A DNA stretch of 64,000 nt from Pseudomonas folii. GTDB lineage: Bacteria > Pseudomonadota > Gammaproteobacteria > Pseudomonadales > Pseudomonadaceae. The notes beneath the pieces are model-generated. The model was not told the DNA's origin. It saw only the letters and a list, made by a program, of their open reading frames with translations, and searched no databases. The stretch is taken from the NCBI RefSeq assembly GCF_014357575.1, contig NZ_JACONW010000004.1, positions 25,910-89,909 of the forward strand. Reading direction: 5' to 3'. The position numbers and the translations under genes were made by a program. Positions within the stretch are counted from its first letter, which is position 1. Each line of letters opens with the position of its first letter. Of the stretch, positions 38,028-47,237 are shown in pieces.

Positions 38028-39791
38028 ATGGCTAGAAAACTACCTTCCACCGATGTGGTGGTTGTCGGACTCGGCTGGGCCGGATCTATCATTGCCAATG
38101 AACTCGCCGATGAAGGCTTGAGCGTCATTGGCTTCGAACGCGGCCCGTGGCGCGACACGGCTGCGGACTTCAACATCGCCTCGGCAACTGACGAATTGCG
38201 CTATAGCCGCCGTCAGGACTTGATGGTTCGCCCAAAACAAAACGCCTGCACCATTCGCAACAACGTCACTGAAACCGCACTGCCGATGCGCACGTGGGGG
38301 TCTTTCCACCCAGGCAATGGCACTGGCGGCGCGGGCAACCACTGGGCGGGCATTACTTTCCGCTTTCAGCCCAATGAATTCCGTCTGCACAGCTACCTGA
38401 CCGAGCGTTACGGCAAAGAGCTGCCTGCCGAGTTGACGCTGCAGGACTGGGGCACCGACTGGGAGGAGATGGAGCCGTTCTACACCAAATTCGACCGACT
38501 GGCCGGTGTGTCCGGCAAGGCTGGCAACATCAAGGGCGTGATTCAGGAAGGCGGCAACACCTTCGAAGGTGCCCGCTCGGAGGAATACCCGAACCCGCCA
38601 ACCGAACAGACCTATGCGCCAACGCTATTTGCCGAAGCTGCCCGCAACCTCGGTTACAAACCGTTTCCGGTGCCCTCGGCACTGGTTTCCCGGGCTTACA
38701 CCAACTCCTTGGGCGTGACCATGGGTGCATGCACCTTCTGCGGTTTCTGCACCAACTATGGCTGCGCCAACTATTCAAAGGCCAGCGCCATCACCACGGT
38801 CTTGCCGGTCCTGATCCGCAAGCCCAACTTCACCGCCCAGACCAACTGTGAAGTGCTGCGCGTGACCATGGACAGCACCGGCAAGCGTGCCACCGGGATC
38901 ATCTTCGTCGATGCCAATGGTGAAGAGTTCGAGCAACCCGCAGACCTGGTCATCATCAGCGCATTTATCTTCGAAAACGTGCGTCTGATGCTGCTTTCCG
39001 GCGTCGGCAAGCCCTACGATCCGGTGACCAATACCGGCACCACCGGTCGCAACTACGCGTACCAGACCGCCAACAGCGTGCAGATGTTCTTCGATGACAA
39101 GAACTTCAACCCGTTCATTGGCGGCGGTGCCATCGGCATGGGTATCGACGAGTTCAACAACGACAACTTCGACCACTCGGGTCTGGGTTTTGTCGGCGGC
39201 GGCAGCACGCGGGTAACGCCCATCGGCGCCGCGCCCATTGACGCGCGTCCGGTGCCGCCGGGCACACCCGCTTGGGGTTCACAGTGGAAGCAGGCGACAG
39301 TCAAGAACTACGCCAACACCATGTCCATCGGCTGTGAAGCCAGTAGTTACGCGACCCGCACCAACTACCTGTCACTGGACCCGACCTACAAGGATCCCCA
39401 TGGTCGGCCGCTGTTGCGCATCACCTTCGACTTCCCGGAAAACGACCGGAAGATGGCCGCGTACGTGACGGGCAAGGTTCAGGAAATCGCCAAGAGCATG
39501 AACCCGCTACAGACCGTCCCGAAAGCGCAGACCGGGCACTGGAACAGCTCGCCCTATCAGTCGTCGCACATCGTCGGCGGTTTCATCATGGGGGCTGATC
39601 CGAAGACCAGTTCGGTGAACAAATACCTGCAGGTCTGGGATGTACCGAACCTGTTCGTGGTTGGCTCGTCGGCCTTCCCGCAGAACCCCGGCTACAACCC
39701 CACCGGCACTGTCGCAGCACTGGCCTTCAAGGCCGCCGATGCGATTCGCACCCGATATTTGAAACGCCCTGGGGAGATGATCCCGGCATGA
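38028..39791 (+). CDS. Gluconate 2-dehydrogenase flavoprotein subunit (GMC family)
   Basis: The 587-residue GMC-type oxidoreductase has an N-terminal FAD-binding motif VVGLGWAGSIIANEL, the cysteine-rich stretch GACTFCGFCTNYGCANY near residue 235 and a C-terminal GMC domain with the catalytic-site segments SSHIVGGFIMG and NPGYNPTGT. It oxidises D-gluconate to 2-ketogluconate on the periplasmic face of the inner membrane and passes electrons to the cytochrome subunit. It has no signal peptide, which fits export together with subunit 3. The C-terminus overlaps the next gene by 4 bp. Confidence 0.9.
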   Translation: MARKLPSTDVVVVGLGWAGSIIANELADEGLSVIGFERGPWRDTAADFNIASATDELRYSRRQDLMVRPKQNACTIRNNVTETALPMRTWGSFHPGNGTGGAGNHWAGITFRFQPNEFRLHSYLTERYGKELPAELTLQDWGTDWEEMEPFYTKFDRLAGVSGKAGNIKGVIQEGGNTFEGARSEEYPNPPTEQTYAPTLFAEAARNLGYKPFPVPSALVSRAYTNSLGVTMGACTFCGFCTNYGCANYSKASAITTVLPVLIRKPNFTAQTNCEVLRVTMDSTGKRATGIIFVDANGEEFEQPADLVIISAFIFENVRLMLLSGVGKPYDPVTNTGTTGRNYAYQTANSVQMFFDDKNFNPFIGGGAIGMGIDEFNNDNFDHSGLGFVGGGSTRVTPIGAAPIDARPVPPGTPAWGSQWKQATVKNYANTMSIGCEASSYATRTNYLSLDPTYKDPHGRPLLRITFDFPENDRKMAAYVTGKVQEIAKSMNPLQTVPKAQTGHWNSSPYQSSHIVGGFIMGADPKTSSVNKYLQVWDVPNLFVVGSSAFPQNPGYNPTGTVAALAFKAADAIRTRYLKRPGEMIPA

Positions 39792-41014
39792 AGACTCTTC
39801 TCTCTGTCTGCGTCGGCGTATTGGGCCTGACCCTCAACGTCGCACACGCCGCCACCGGGGCCGACTCGTACAACCTGGTGGAACAAGGCCGGTATCTGAC
39901 CACCCTGGGCGACTGCACCGCCTGCCATACCTTGCCCGGCAAACCGGCGTTTTCCGGGGGCGTGGTGCTTGATACGCCGTTCGGCAAACTGCTGGGGGCC
40001 AATATCACGCCAGATCCGGTCACAGGCATCGGTCGCTGGACCTTCAACGACTTCCAGAACGCCATGTCCAAGGGACACGGCCTGGACGGCAAGCGTTTGT
40101 ACGGGGCAATGCCCTACACCGCCTACACCAAGGTCACCCGTCAGGATAATCAGGCGATCTGGGCCTACCTGCAAACGCTGGATGCGGTGGACAACAAGGT
40201 TGAAACCAACCAGCTGCCCTTCCCGTTCAACGTGCGCACCAGCTTGTTGGCGTGGAACCTGATGAACTTCAAGGAAGGCGAATTCAAAGCCAATCCGCAG
40301 AAGTCCGAGCAGTGGAATCGCGGCGCCTATCTGGTGGAGGGTCTGGGGCATTGTGGCACCTGCCACACGCCTAAAGGCCTGACGGGTGGCGACAAGAACG
40401 ATCAGTTCCTGACCGGTGCCAACCTGCAGAACTGGGTCGCGCCAAACATCACCGCCGACGCCCACAGCGGTATCGGTAGCTGGACCGAGGAAGACATCGT
40501 CAAGTACCTGAAGACCGGTGCCAACCGCTTCGACATTGCCTCAGGTCCTATGGCCGAAGAAGTCGAGCATTCTTCGCAACACTGGAAGGATACCGACCTC
40601 ATGGCTGTGGCGGTGTACCTCAAGGATGGCGCAAAACCGGCTGAACCACCCAAGGCGCTGGACGCGAAAGATCCGGCCATGGTCTCAGGCAAAACCATCT
40701 ATGCCGACCGCTGTTCGGCTTGCCACGTAGGCAATGGCGAAGGTACAGAGAACCTGTTCCCGAAACTGGCTATGGCGCCACTGGTCAACAGTGCTGACCC
40801 ATCGTCGATGATTCGCGTGGTGCTGGCAGGCAGTCGCGCCGGAGCGACCGATGCTGCGCCCACCGCACCGGCGATGCCTGCACTGGGCTGGGCGCTGTCC
40901 GATGACAATGTCGCCAACGTGCTGACCTACGTGCGCAACAGTTGGGGTAACGCCGCCCCTGCGGTGTCCAGTGCAGACGTGAAAACCGTCCGCGAGGCGC
41001 TGCAACCGAAATAA
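39788..41014 (+). CDS. Gluconate 2-dehydrogenase cytochrome c subunit, three haems
   Basis: The 408-residue protein has a signal peptide (about 1-21) and three covalent haem sites: CTACH at 43-47, CGTCH near residue 190 and CSACH near residue 310, each with a downstream Met as possible axial ligand. It shuttles electrons from the flavoprotein to ubiquinone. It ends the operon, followed closely by a terminator. Confidence 0.92.
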   Translation: MKTLLSVCVGVLGLTLNVAHAATGADSYNLVEQGRYLTTLGDCTACHTLPGKPAFSGGVVLDTPFGKLLGANITPDPVTGIGRWTFNDFQNAMSKGHGLDGKRLYGAMPYTAYTKVTRQDNQAIWAYLQTLDAVDNKVETNQLPFPFNVRTSLLAWNLMNFKEGEFKANPQKSEQWNRGAYLVEGLGHCGTCHTPKGLTGGDKNDQFLTGANLQNWVAPNITADAHSGIGSWTEEDIVKYLKTGANRFDIASGPMAEEVEHSSQHWKDTDLMAVAVYLKDGAKPAEPPKALDAKDPAMVSGKTIYADRCSACHVGNGEGTENLFPKLAMAPLVNSADPSSMIRVVLAGSRAGATDAAPTAPAMPALGWALSDDNVANVLTYVRNSWGNAAPAVSSADVKTVREALQPK

Positions 41015-41031
41015 ACGATTCACCTCCCCTT

Positions 41032-41065
41032 TGCCCGGCCTCGCCATGTCGCCGGGCATTTTTTT
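41032..41065 (+). terminator. Rho-independent terminator after the gluconate dehydrogenase operon
   Basis: TGCCCGGC and GCCGGGCA form an 8-bp stem with an 11-base loop, followed by seven T residues. Confidence 0.92.
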
Positions 41066-41101
41066 GTCTGGGTGAAGCTGGTCTCAGAAATTGCGGAGGA
41101 C

Positions 41102-41196
41102 CTGTGGGAGCGGTGCTTGCCCGCGAAAAACGATAACGCTGTGCATCTGATTCACCGCATTGACTGATTCGCGGGCAAGCCTCGCTCCAACAAGTC
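41102..41196. repeat. REPIN, family E (GTGGGAGCGGTGCTTGCCCGCGA type)
   Basis: CTGTGGGAGCGGTGCTTGCC is opposed by a worn arm (GCGGGCAAGCCTCGCTCCAA). A better copy is at 60567-60658. Confidence 0.8.
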
Positions 41197-41613
41197 TCAG
41201 GTCAATCTGACTGAATCCACTTCCTCTCGCGCCGCCATGATGCGCGGCAGATTACCCTCGATCCAGTTCGCCAGATTCTCGACCTGCAACGCCACTTCCT
41301 CACCTAGCGGCGTCAGGCGGTATTCAACGTGTGGCGGCACCACCGGCAATGCCTTGCGCTCGACGAAACCGTCACCCTCCAGATGCTGCAATGTCTGCGA
41401 GAGCATTTTCTCGCTGACCCCGCCAATCTTGCGGCGCAGTTCACTGAAGCGGTGCATACCGCTGCGCAGCACCACCAGCACCAATACGCCCCAGCGACTG
41501 CAAACGTGATTGAGCACGATCCGCGACGGACAATCCGCCGCCATCAACTCGCCCGCCCGCGCCTCCATCACTGCCGCGAGCAGTGAACGGCTTTGCTGCT
41601 CTGATCCATTCAT
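41197..41613 (-). CDS. HxlR-family redox/aldehyde-type regulator (YtfH-like)
   Basis: The 138-residue winged-helix protein has the HxlR pattern: a Cys-containing N-terminus (DCPSRIVLNHVCSRWGVLVL), RFSELRRKIGGVSEKMLSQTLQHLE helices and a wing ending EYRLTPLGEEV. Members with the conserved Cys often sense oxidation or quinones. It is divergent from a quinone-oxidoreductase-like gene, the same pairing as E. coli ytfH-ytfG, and a palindrome lies in the short gap. Repression of both genes by this protein is the natural inference. Confidence 0.88.
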   Translation of the reverse strand: MNGSEQQSRSLLAAVMEARAGELMAADCPSRIVLNHVCSRWGVLVLVVLRSGMHRFSELRRKIGGVSEKMLSQTLQHLEGDGFVERKALPVVPPHVEYRLTPLGEEVALQVENLANWIEGNLPRIMAAREEVDSVRLT

Positions 41614-41624
41614 GACACTTACCT

Positions 41625-41644
41625 TTTCGTACGTACTTACGAAA
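41625..41644. promoter_or_regulatory. Candidate operator for the HxlR regulator
   Basis: TTTCGTA-N6-TACGAAA is a perfect palindrome of 7-bp arms, with an inner GTACGTAC. It sits within the 86-bp gap between the divergent genes, just upstream of the HxlR gene start, where a dimeric winged-helix repressor would bind. Confidence 0.6.
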
Positions 41645-41699
41645 GGTTAGCATCATGTCTATGCTCTGGCTTCCCTTGAATACATTGAAGGAACCGAGC

Positions 41700-42557
41700 A
41701 TGTACGTCATTACCGGAGCAACCGGCCAATTGGGCCGTCTCGTCATTGAAAAGCTGCTGGCCAGCGTTCCTGCAGGACAAATCATCGCCGCCGTGCGCAG
41801 CCCGGAAAAAGCCGCTGACCTCGCCGCATTGGGCGTGCAGGTGCGTCACGCCGATTACTCGCAAGCTTCAACGCTGGACAGCGCGTTCAAAGGTGCCGAG
41901 AAGATTCTGCTGATTTCTTCCAATGAAATCGGCCAACGTGCCGCGCAGCATCAGGCGGTGATCGACGCCTCGAAACGTGCCAACGTCAAGCTGCTGGCAT
42001 ATACCAGCGTTTTGCATGCTGACACTTCGCTGCTGGGGCTTGCGGAAGAACATCGCCAGACCGAAGCGGCGCTGCAGAAGTCCGGCGTGCCGTTCGTACT
42101 GTTGCGCAATGGCTGGTATACCGAGAACTACGCCGCGAGTATCCCGGCGGCACTGGAACATGGCGCAGTGTTCGGCAGCGCCGCTCAGGGCCGTATCAGC
42201 TCAGCCACCCGTGTTGACTATGCGGACGCAGCCGTAGCGGCGTTGACCTCGACTGAAAACCAGGCCGGTCGGGTTTATGAGTTGGCAGGTGACGACGCTT
42301 ACACCCTGAGCGACTTTGCCGCCGAGATATCGAAGCAGACGGGCAAAACCGTGCCGTATAACGACTTGCCGCAGGCCGATTTTCAAGCCGCACTGATTCA
42401 GGCTGGCTTGCCAGGTAGCGTCGCTGAACTGCTGGCCGACTCGGATGCAGCCGCAGCCAAGGGTGCTCTATTCGATGACAGTCGCCAGTTGAGCGCCCTG
42501 ATTGGTCGCCCCACTACGCCGCTTGCAACTGTCGTCGCGCAAACGCTGAAAAGCTGA
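41700..42557 (+). CDS. NAD(P)H:quinone oxidoreductase, NmrA-like SDR (QorB/YtfG)
   Basis: The 285-residue protein starts with an atypical-SDR Rossmann motif (MYVITGATGQLGRLVIEKLL) and resembles YtfG/QOR2, which reduces quinones with NADPH. There is no YxxxK catalytic pair at the usual place, as expected for NmrA-like members. The ATG at 41700 is chosen over the upstream one because AAGGA lies 7 bases before it and the Rossmann strand starts there. It is divergent from its likely HxlR repressor. Confidence 0.88.
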   Translation: MYVITGATGQLGRLVIEKLLASVPAGQIIAAVRSPEKAADLAALGVQVRHADYSQASTLDSAFKGAEKILLISSNEIGQRAAQHQAVIDASKRANVKLLAYTSVLHADTSLLGLAEEHRQTEAALQKSGVPFVLLRNGWYTENYAASIPAALEHGAVFGSAAQGRISSATRVDYADAAVAALTSTENQAGRVYELAGDDAYTLSDFAAEISKQTGKTVPYNDLPQADFQAALIQAGLPGSVAELLADSDAAAAKGALFDDSRQLSALIGRPTTPLATVVAQTLKS

Positions 42558-42567
42558 CGCCCCCCAT

Positions 42568-42595
42568 TGCTCGCCCTGCGTCGTCAGGGCGAGCA
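42568..42595 (+). terminator. Strong hairpin after the quinone oxidoreductase gene
   Basis: TGCTCGCCCTG and CAGGGCGAGCA form a perfect 11-bp GC-rich stem around a 6-base loop, 10 bp after the stop codon. It lacks a T-run, so termination may be partial. Confidence 0.65.
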
Positions 42596-42714
42596 CTGGT
42601 TCACGGATCGACGACCCATCAGCCATAACCCAGCAATGAAACCGAATGATTTTTTTCGACAGTTGTCCTAGAGCTACGAACAGCGCATTACGCACTGAGC
42701 CTTAGGAGCTGTAT

Positions 42715-43026
42715 ATGAAGAGCAAATCACTCGTCGCCTGTCTGGCAATTCTTGGCTGTGTGTCTGTGACCAGCCTGTCAGTCCAGGCTGCCGATGCCCC
42801 AGAGCCGACCATTGAGAAGTCCAAGGACAACATGCATGATCTGGAACTCGGCTCCCGCGCGCCTGAGAAATTCCGCCGTCCTGAAGAAGGTCTGAAAGAC
42901 TGGAGCAAGCGTGGCCTGAAAGAGCCGGCCAAAGAATCCCAGTGGGTGCAGATCCACGACAAATATGTGCAGGTACAGCTCACCAACGGGCAAATCACTG
43001 AAATCGTGCCGGTTAAGAAGAAGTAA
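42715..43026 (+). CDS. Small periplasmic RcnB-like protein
   Basis: The 103-residue precursor has a signal peptide ending near LSVQA (about residue 25). The mature part carries the RcnB-family pattern: RAPEKFRRPEEGLKDWSKRG followed by WVQIHDKYVQVQLTNGQITEIV. RcnB in E. coli influences nickel/cobalt homeostasis from the periplasm; most Pseudomonas relatives are uncharacterised. It stands alone after a probable terminator and before a REPIN. Confidence 0.72.
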   Translation: MKSKSLVACLAILGCVSVTSLSVQAADAPEPTIEKSKDNMHDLELGSRAPEKFRRPEEGLKDWSKRGLKEPAKESQWVQIHDKYVQVQLTNGQITEIVPVKKK

Positions 43027-43096
43027 GAGCACTTGAATTGCAGGAGTGGCCCCGGTGTGCGTGACACCGCGCTGTCTCGCGGTAAACACTGGGTCC

Positions 43097-43185
43097 TGTA
43101 GGAGTGAGCTTGCTCGCGATGGCGTTTGGTCAGGCGATAATTTCTCAACAGTTCGACCGCCATCGCGAGCAAGCTCACTCCTACG
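43097..43185. repeat. REPIN, family C, well-kept copy
   Basis: TGTAGGAGTGAGCTTGCTCG and the opposing CGAGCAAGCTCACTCCTACG form a near-perfect inverted repeat extended inward by GCGATGGCG and CGCCATCGC. Confidence 0.9.
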
Positions 43186-43223
43186 AAAAAGTAGCTGAAT
43201 TCAAATAGTTATTTTGTGTTTGA

Positions 43224-43296
43224 TGAGAGCCGTCGGAGGCTGAGAAACGATATGTCTGATGAACCGCTATCGCAGCCTTCGGCAGCTCCTACTACA
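43224..43296. repeat. REPIN, family B, one arm eroded
   Basis: The right arm TCGCAGCCTTCGGCAGCTCC is intact while the left arm (AGAGCCGTCGGAGGCTGAGA) has several changes. Confidence 0.7.
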
Positions 43297-43480
43297 ATTT
43301 TGCGTACACACCACTCAACTCCTCTCTGCGCATCCCGTTAATCCAGCTACCCCTCCTCCAGCATGCTAAATACCTCCTGCCTTTGAAACACTTCTACCGA
43401 AGCTGATTGCCGAGCCCGGAGAGCCCTGAAAGAATCAGCGGCCTTTCAAACCGTGCGTCGCGGTTGGCCCGGAGCAAGCG

Positions 43481-44911
43481 ATGGAATTGCACATTGTCAT
43501 CAAAGGTCGCAAGGACCTGGCAAACCAGCTCTACGACCAATTGCGTGACAACATCGAATCCGGTCGGCTCGCCGCGGGTGTGCAGTTGCCGCCCAGCCGT
43601 CTGTTGGCGGTGCAACTGGGTCTGTCACGTAAAACCATCTCGGACGCCTACTCACGCCTGACCTACGAGAACTTTCTGGTGGGCAAGAGGGGCAGCGGCA
43701 CCTTCGTCAACAGCCTGGCGACCGCGCAGTCCCGCAAGCAGGAAACCTGTGACCTCGCCAGTGCGGCAGTTCTGGAGAAATGGCAAAGCCTGGAGCTGGG
43801 CCTGCGCCACCCTGCTGTAGAGGACACCCGACGCGGCGACTTCATTGGCGGCGCGGTCAGTCACAGTCATTTTCCCGCTGAAGAATGGCGACGCTGCGTG
43901 CAGCATGCCTTGCGGCAACTGGCGAAAACACCCGGTCTGTACAGTCAGCCACAAGGCCTGGAGATTCTGCGCAAGGCCATTGCCGGACATATCGCGTTCG
44001 CCCGCGGCGTGCGTTGCGTGGCCGATGACATTGTTGTGTGTAATGGCGCGCAACAGGCGCTGGACCTTATTTCACGAGTGCTGATCGAGCCCGGCTGTCA
44101 CGTTGCCATGGAGGATCCGGGTTATAGACCGGCCCGTCTATTATTCTCCGCCCAAGGCGCAAAAGTGATTGGCGTTCCGGTGGACGCCGACGGCATGCAG
44201 GTGGATGCAATTCCGGAAGATGCACGGCTTATCTACGTCACGCCGTCGCACCAGATGCCACTGGGCATGCCCATGACCGCGGCCCGTCGTCAGGCCTTGC
44301 TGGACAAAGCGCGGCGTATCGGCGCGATCATCATTGAGGATGACTACGACAGCGAATTCCGCTACGAAGGCCAGCCCACCGACTCGCTGCAGAGCATGGA
44401 TCGCCACGGCATAGTCGCCTACGTCGGGACGTTCTCGAAAACCCTGTTGCCGGAGCTGCGTCTGGGTTACGCCGTGTTGCCCGCCGCCATTTACGCAGCA
44501 GTGATCAAGGCCCGGCAATTGACCGACTGGCACACCAGCACCTTGAATCAATGGGCGTTGGCTAAATTTATCGACGACGGCTTACTGCAAAAACATATTC
44601 GTCGCTGCCACGGGATCTACGCCGGGCGTCGGGAACGCATTCTTTCGCGGCTGGCGACGGACCTTGCGCCCTGGTTTGAAGCCATTCCGGCCACGGCGGG
44701 CTTTCACATGGCGCTGTGGTGCAAGGTGCCACTGGATGTCGAGCAGCTCATCAAACAGGCTCGCCAGCATGACGTCGGCATTTACTCACTGACGCCGTAT
44801 TACCAGTCCACACCTGATCGCACCGGAATCTATCTGGGCTTTGGCGCCATCGAAACCCTGGACATCGACCCGGCACTGGACCGGCTGCAGGCTTTGCTGC
44901 AAACGTTTTGA
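43481..44911 (+). CDS. MocR-family transcriptional regulator (GntR/aminotransferase fusion)
   Basis: The 476-residue protein joins a GntR winged helix (QLYDQLRDNIESGRLAAGVQ at about 17-36) to a fold-type I aminotransferase-like domain. The PLP-binding Lys lies in YVGTFSKTLLPELRLGY near residue 325. MocR proteins use PLP or amino-acid adducts as effectors and commonly control transporters or vitamin B6/amino-acid genes. No obvious divergent target is adjacent; the LysE exporter about 1 kb downstream is a possible one. Confidence 0.9.
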   Translation: MELHIVIKGRKDLANQLYDQLRDNIESGRLAAGVQLPPSRLLAVQLGLSRKTISDAYSRLTYENFLVGKRGSGTFVNSLATAQSRKQETCDLASAAVLEKWQSLELGLRHPAVEDTRRGDFIGGAVSHSHFPAEEWRRCVQHALRQLAKTPGLYSQPQGLEILRKAIAGHIAFARGVRCVADDIVVCNGAQQALDLISRVLIEPGCHVAMEDPGYRPARLLFSAQGAKVIGVPVDADGMQVDAIPEDARLIYVTPSHQMPLGMPMTAARRQALLDKARRIGAIIIEDDYDSEFRYEGQPTDSLQSMDRHGIVAYVGTFSKTLLPELRLGYAVLPAAIYAAVIKARQLTDWHTSTLNQWALAKFIDDGLLQKHIRRCHGIYAGRRERILSRLATDLAPWFEAIPATAGFHMALWCKVPLDVEQLIKQARQHDVGIYSLTPYYQSTPDRTGIYLGFGAIETLDIDPALDRLQALLQTF

Positions 44912-44965
44912 TGTTGGCTAAGATGCGCTAATCTCTGGAAGCGCCATTTGCTCTCGTCGTACCGG

Positions 44966-45060
44966 ACGACGTGGGACCGGCTTTAGCCGGGAAGGGGCAT
45001 TTCACACACCGCAAATTCATCGGTTGTAAGCTCTTCTTCCCGGCTAAAGCCGGTCCCACG
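44966..45060. repeat. Long dispersed inverted repeat, family A, copy 3
   Basis: ACGACGTGGGACCGGCTTTA begins the left arm and AAGCCGGTCCCACG closes the right. It separates the MocR and AraC genes. Confidence 0.88.
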
Positions 45061-45101
45061 ACCGATCACTCATGAAAAATTGCTGACGGATCGATAACCC
45101 C

Positions 45102-45923
45102 ATGAATCCACAACCACAAGCGCCCTACTTCTGGCGTGACGAGCAGTTGCCTTTCATCGAGGCACGTTCGGTGGGCGATGGGCGCAAGCTGTGTTATGCC
45201 AAGCATTCCCATGAAGTGTTTTCCATCGGGGCGATCACTGCCGGGCAAAGCACTTACCTGCATGAGAAAAGCAGCCAGCACGTGCGTGCGGGCACAGTGG
45301 TGCTGATGAACCCCGGCGACGTCCATGCCTGCAATCCCATTGCCGATCAGCATTGGTCATACCTGATGCTGTACGTCGATACCCAGTGGCTGACCGGTCT
45401 GCAACATGAACTGGGTCTTGATGGAAACCATGATTTCCAGCCAATTGCGCAAACCCACAGCACTGCCCCGGGCCTGTTCAGGGGCCTGAACAACCTCTAC
45501 GCGACACTGATCGACTGTCAGGCTGAGGTTCTGCACAAGCAATGCACCGCAATCGCGTTCTTCAGCCAAATGCAGCACACCCTGGGCACCCACTCTATTC
45601 GCCCGGAGCTGGCAACCCAGCGGGTCGAGCGCGCGGCGCAGTACATCAATGACAACTTCAAACGGCCCATTACCCTCGAAGACATGTGCAACGCGGCCAG
45701 TTTGTCCGGTTCGTACCTGATCCGCGCTTTCGAACAGCGCTACCACATGACGCCCCACGCGTACCTGATCAACCGCCGCATCCAGCACGCTCGCACGCAG
45801 CTCAAAAACGGCAGCCTGATTGCCGACGTGGCCCATGAACTGGGTTTTGCCGATCAGGCGCACTTCCAACGGGCATTCAAGAAACATCTGGCCGCTACGC
45901 CAGGGCAATATCGCCTGCAATAA
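45102..45923 (+). CDS. AraC-family transcriptional regulator (cupin sensor)
   Basis: The 273-residue protein has an N-terminal cupin-type AraC_binding domain (HSHEVFSIGAITAG and VLMNPGDVHACNP) and two C-terminal helix-turn-helix units (TLEDMCNAASLSGSYLIRAF and IADVAHELGFADQAHFQRAF). The pairing with a convergent LysE-type exporter gene, stops only 4 bp apart, is common in pseudomonads and suggests it controls that exporter in response to an amino acid or similar compound. Confidence 0.88.
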   Translation: MNPQPQAPYFWRDEQLPFIEARSVGDGRKLCYAKHSHEVFSIGAITAGQSTYLHEKSSQHVRAGTVVLMNPGDVHACNPIADQHWSYLMLYVDTQWLTGLQHELGLDGNHDFQPIAQTHSTAPGLFRGLNNLYATLIDCQAEVLHKQCTAIAFFSQMQHTLGTHSIRPELATQRVERAAQYINDNFKRPITLEDMCNAASLSGSYLIRAFEQRYHMTPHAYLINRRIQHARTQLKNGSLIADVAHELGFADQAHFQRAFKKHLAATPGQYRLQ

Positions 45924-45927
45924 TCGA

Positions 45928-46515
45928 TCAGTACGCCATCAAGTACACCGCGCAGCCCACCAGCAACAGCGCCATGCTGCGGTTGAAGACGCGGATGCCC
46001 AACGCACTTTTCAAGTACTGACGCAGGAAGGTCCCGGCAAACGCCCAGCACGCCAGGGAGAGATAGCAGATCACGAAATAGATCGCCGCGAACTGCCAGA
46101 TGAGCCGCGTTTCGCCACTGGCAACAAACGCTCCCATCCCGGCAATACACGCCAGCCACGCCTTGGGATTCAGCCACTGCATCACCGCCCCCACCAGCAT
46201 CGACGGCTTGTCACCTTCACGCTCAACATCCAGCTGCCCGTTATCCAGGGCCAGTTTCCAGGCCATATACAGCAGAAAAGCCACCCCGGCCCACTTGATT
46301 GCGAGGGTCAGAAACGGCAAATGCAGGAGCGTTTCATGCAGGCCGAAGCCGATCAGAATCAACAACAGCGTGAACCCCAGCGTGGCACCAGTGACATGCA
46401 GCAGCGCCGAGCCCAGGCCGTAACGCGCCCCCGAACTCAATGCCACGATATTTACCGGTCCCGGGGTGATTGAGGAAGCCAGCGCAAAGGCTGCCATGGA
46501 CACCAACACACTCAT
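45928..46515 (-). CDS. LysE/RhtB-family amino-acid exporter
   Basis: The 195-residue inner-membrane protein has about six helices, the N-terminal motif ASSITPGPVNIVALSSGARYG typical of the LysE superfamily and the central QWLNPKAWLACI. Such proteins export amino acids or derivatives by proton antiport. The frame opens at 46596, but the ATG at 46515 with GAAGGTG upstream matches the family start. It converges with an AraC regulator. Confidence 0.9.
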   Translation of the reverse strand: MSVLVSMAAFALASSITPGPVNIVALSSGARYGLGSALLHVTGATLGFTLLLILIGFGLHETLLHLPFLTLAIKWAGVAFLLYMAWKLALDNGQLDVEREGDKPSMLVGAVMQWLNPKAWLACIAGMGAFVASGETRLIWQFAAIYFVICYLSLACWAFAGTFLRQYLKSALGIRVFNRSMALLLVGCAVYLMAY

Positions 46516-46706
46516 TTGAACACCTTCAAATTGATCTGAAATGACGTGATCAAGGTAAGGATCGGTGTCGACGGCGTATTGAATAAAATCACCCACTGAG
46601 CCGTGCCCACTGACTCTCGTGGCAGGAATCAGGCAGAATGGCCCGCATTGGACAGCCGGTCATGACAAGCCAGCCGTCAGGTGCCTTCATTTGCAGAGCG
46701 CAACCC

Positions 46707-46907
46707 ATGAACAGTTTTGAAGAATCGATCATCGCCGCGGCTCAGGACGCGACGCCGAACAACACAGAAGCAGAGCGGGAACAGGCCAAGGCCGCGGCCA
46801 TTGAAGCTGTTGCCCAGATCATGCAAACCACGACGGGGCTGCAACGCACTCTGGCATTGGCTGCTTTGCTGGACTCCTACTCCGAGTCCGATCTGGAAGA
46901 CGAATAA
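46707..46907 (+). CDS. Small acidic hypothetical protein, 66 residues
   Basis: This helical, Ala/Glu-rich protein (MNSFEESIIAAAQDATP at the start, SYSESDLEDE at the end) has no signal or membrane segment and no domain I recognise. The ATG at 46707 is preferred over 46638 because the protein-like pattern begins there. Many pseudomonads carry small acidic proteins of this kind; function unknown. Confidence 0.55.
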   Translation: MNSFEESIIAAAQDATPNNTEAEREQAKAAAIEAVAQIMQTTTGLQRTLALAALLDSYSESDLEDE

Positions 46908-47026
46908 AAAGCACGCGACAAATGTGATAAATTTGCGCAATATATCAATTAGCCATCTTTTTGCTTTGATGGTTGACCTTGACCTGGACGTCAATGCCAT
47001 TCGGCCCCTGACTTCTGGAGTCTCTG

Positions 47027-47236
47027 TTGAAAATCGAAGAACTGAAAAACATCCAGAGCGATCTGCACAGCACTGCTGACGATCTCGAAGGTGTTTCCCT
47101 GCATTTATCCGGGCACCTGCTGTATTTGCAACACTCCGTTCATGCGCGAGATGCAAAAGAGGTCGGTCAGCAGATCGACAAGCTGCAAGCGTCCGTAGAT
47201 GACTTGCGCGATGTCGCCCAGCGCATCGATTGCTGA
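47027..47236 (+). CDS. Small helical hypothetical protein, 69 residues
   Basis: The protein is nearly all heptad-like helix (LKNIQSDLHSTADDLEGVSL, then VGQQIDKLQASVDDLRDVAQ) and probably forms a coiled coil. It starts with TTG at 47027, with CTGGAG six bases upstream. It ends 1 bp before the stop of the convergent MFS gene. Family not recognised. Confidence 0.6.
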   Translation: MKIEELKNIQSDLHSTADDLEGVSLHLSGHLLYLQHSVHARDAKEVGQQIDKLQASVDDLRDVAQRIDC

Positions 47237-47237
47237 T

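Larger units (their letters stand above)
43027..43480. other. Repeat-bearing stretch between the RcnB-like and MocR genes
   Basis: It holds a family C REPIN (43097-43185) and a family B element with one worn arm (43224-43296). The last 150 bp probably carries the MocR-gene promoter. No gene is visible. Confidence 0.65.
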
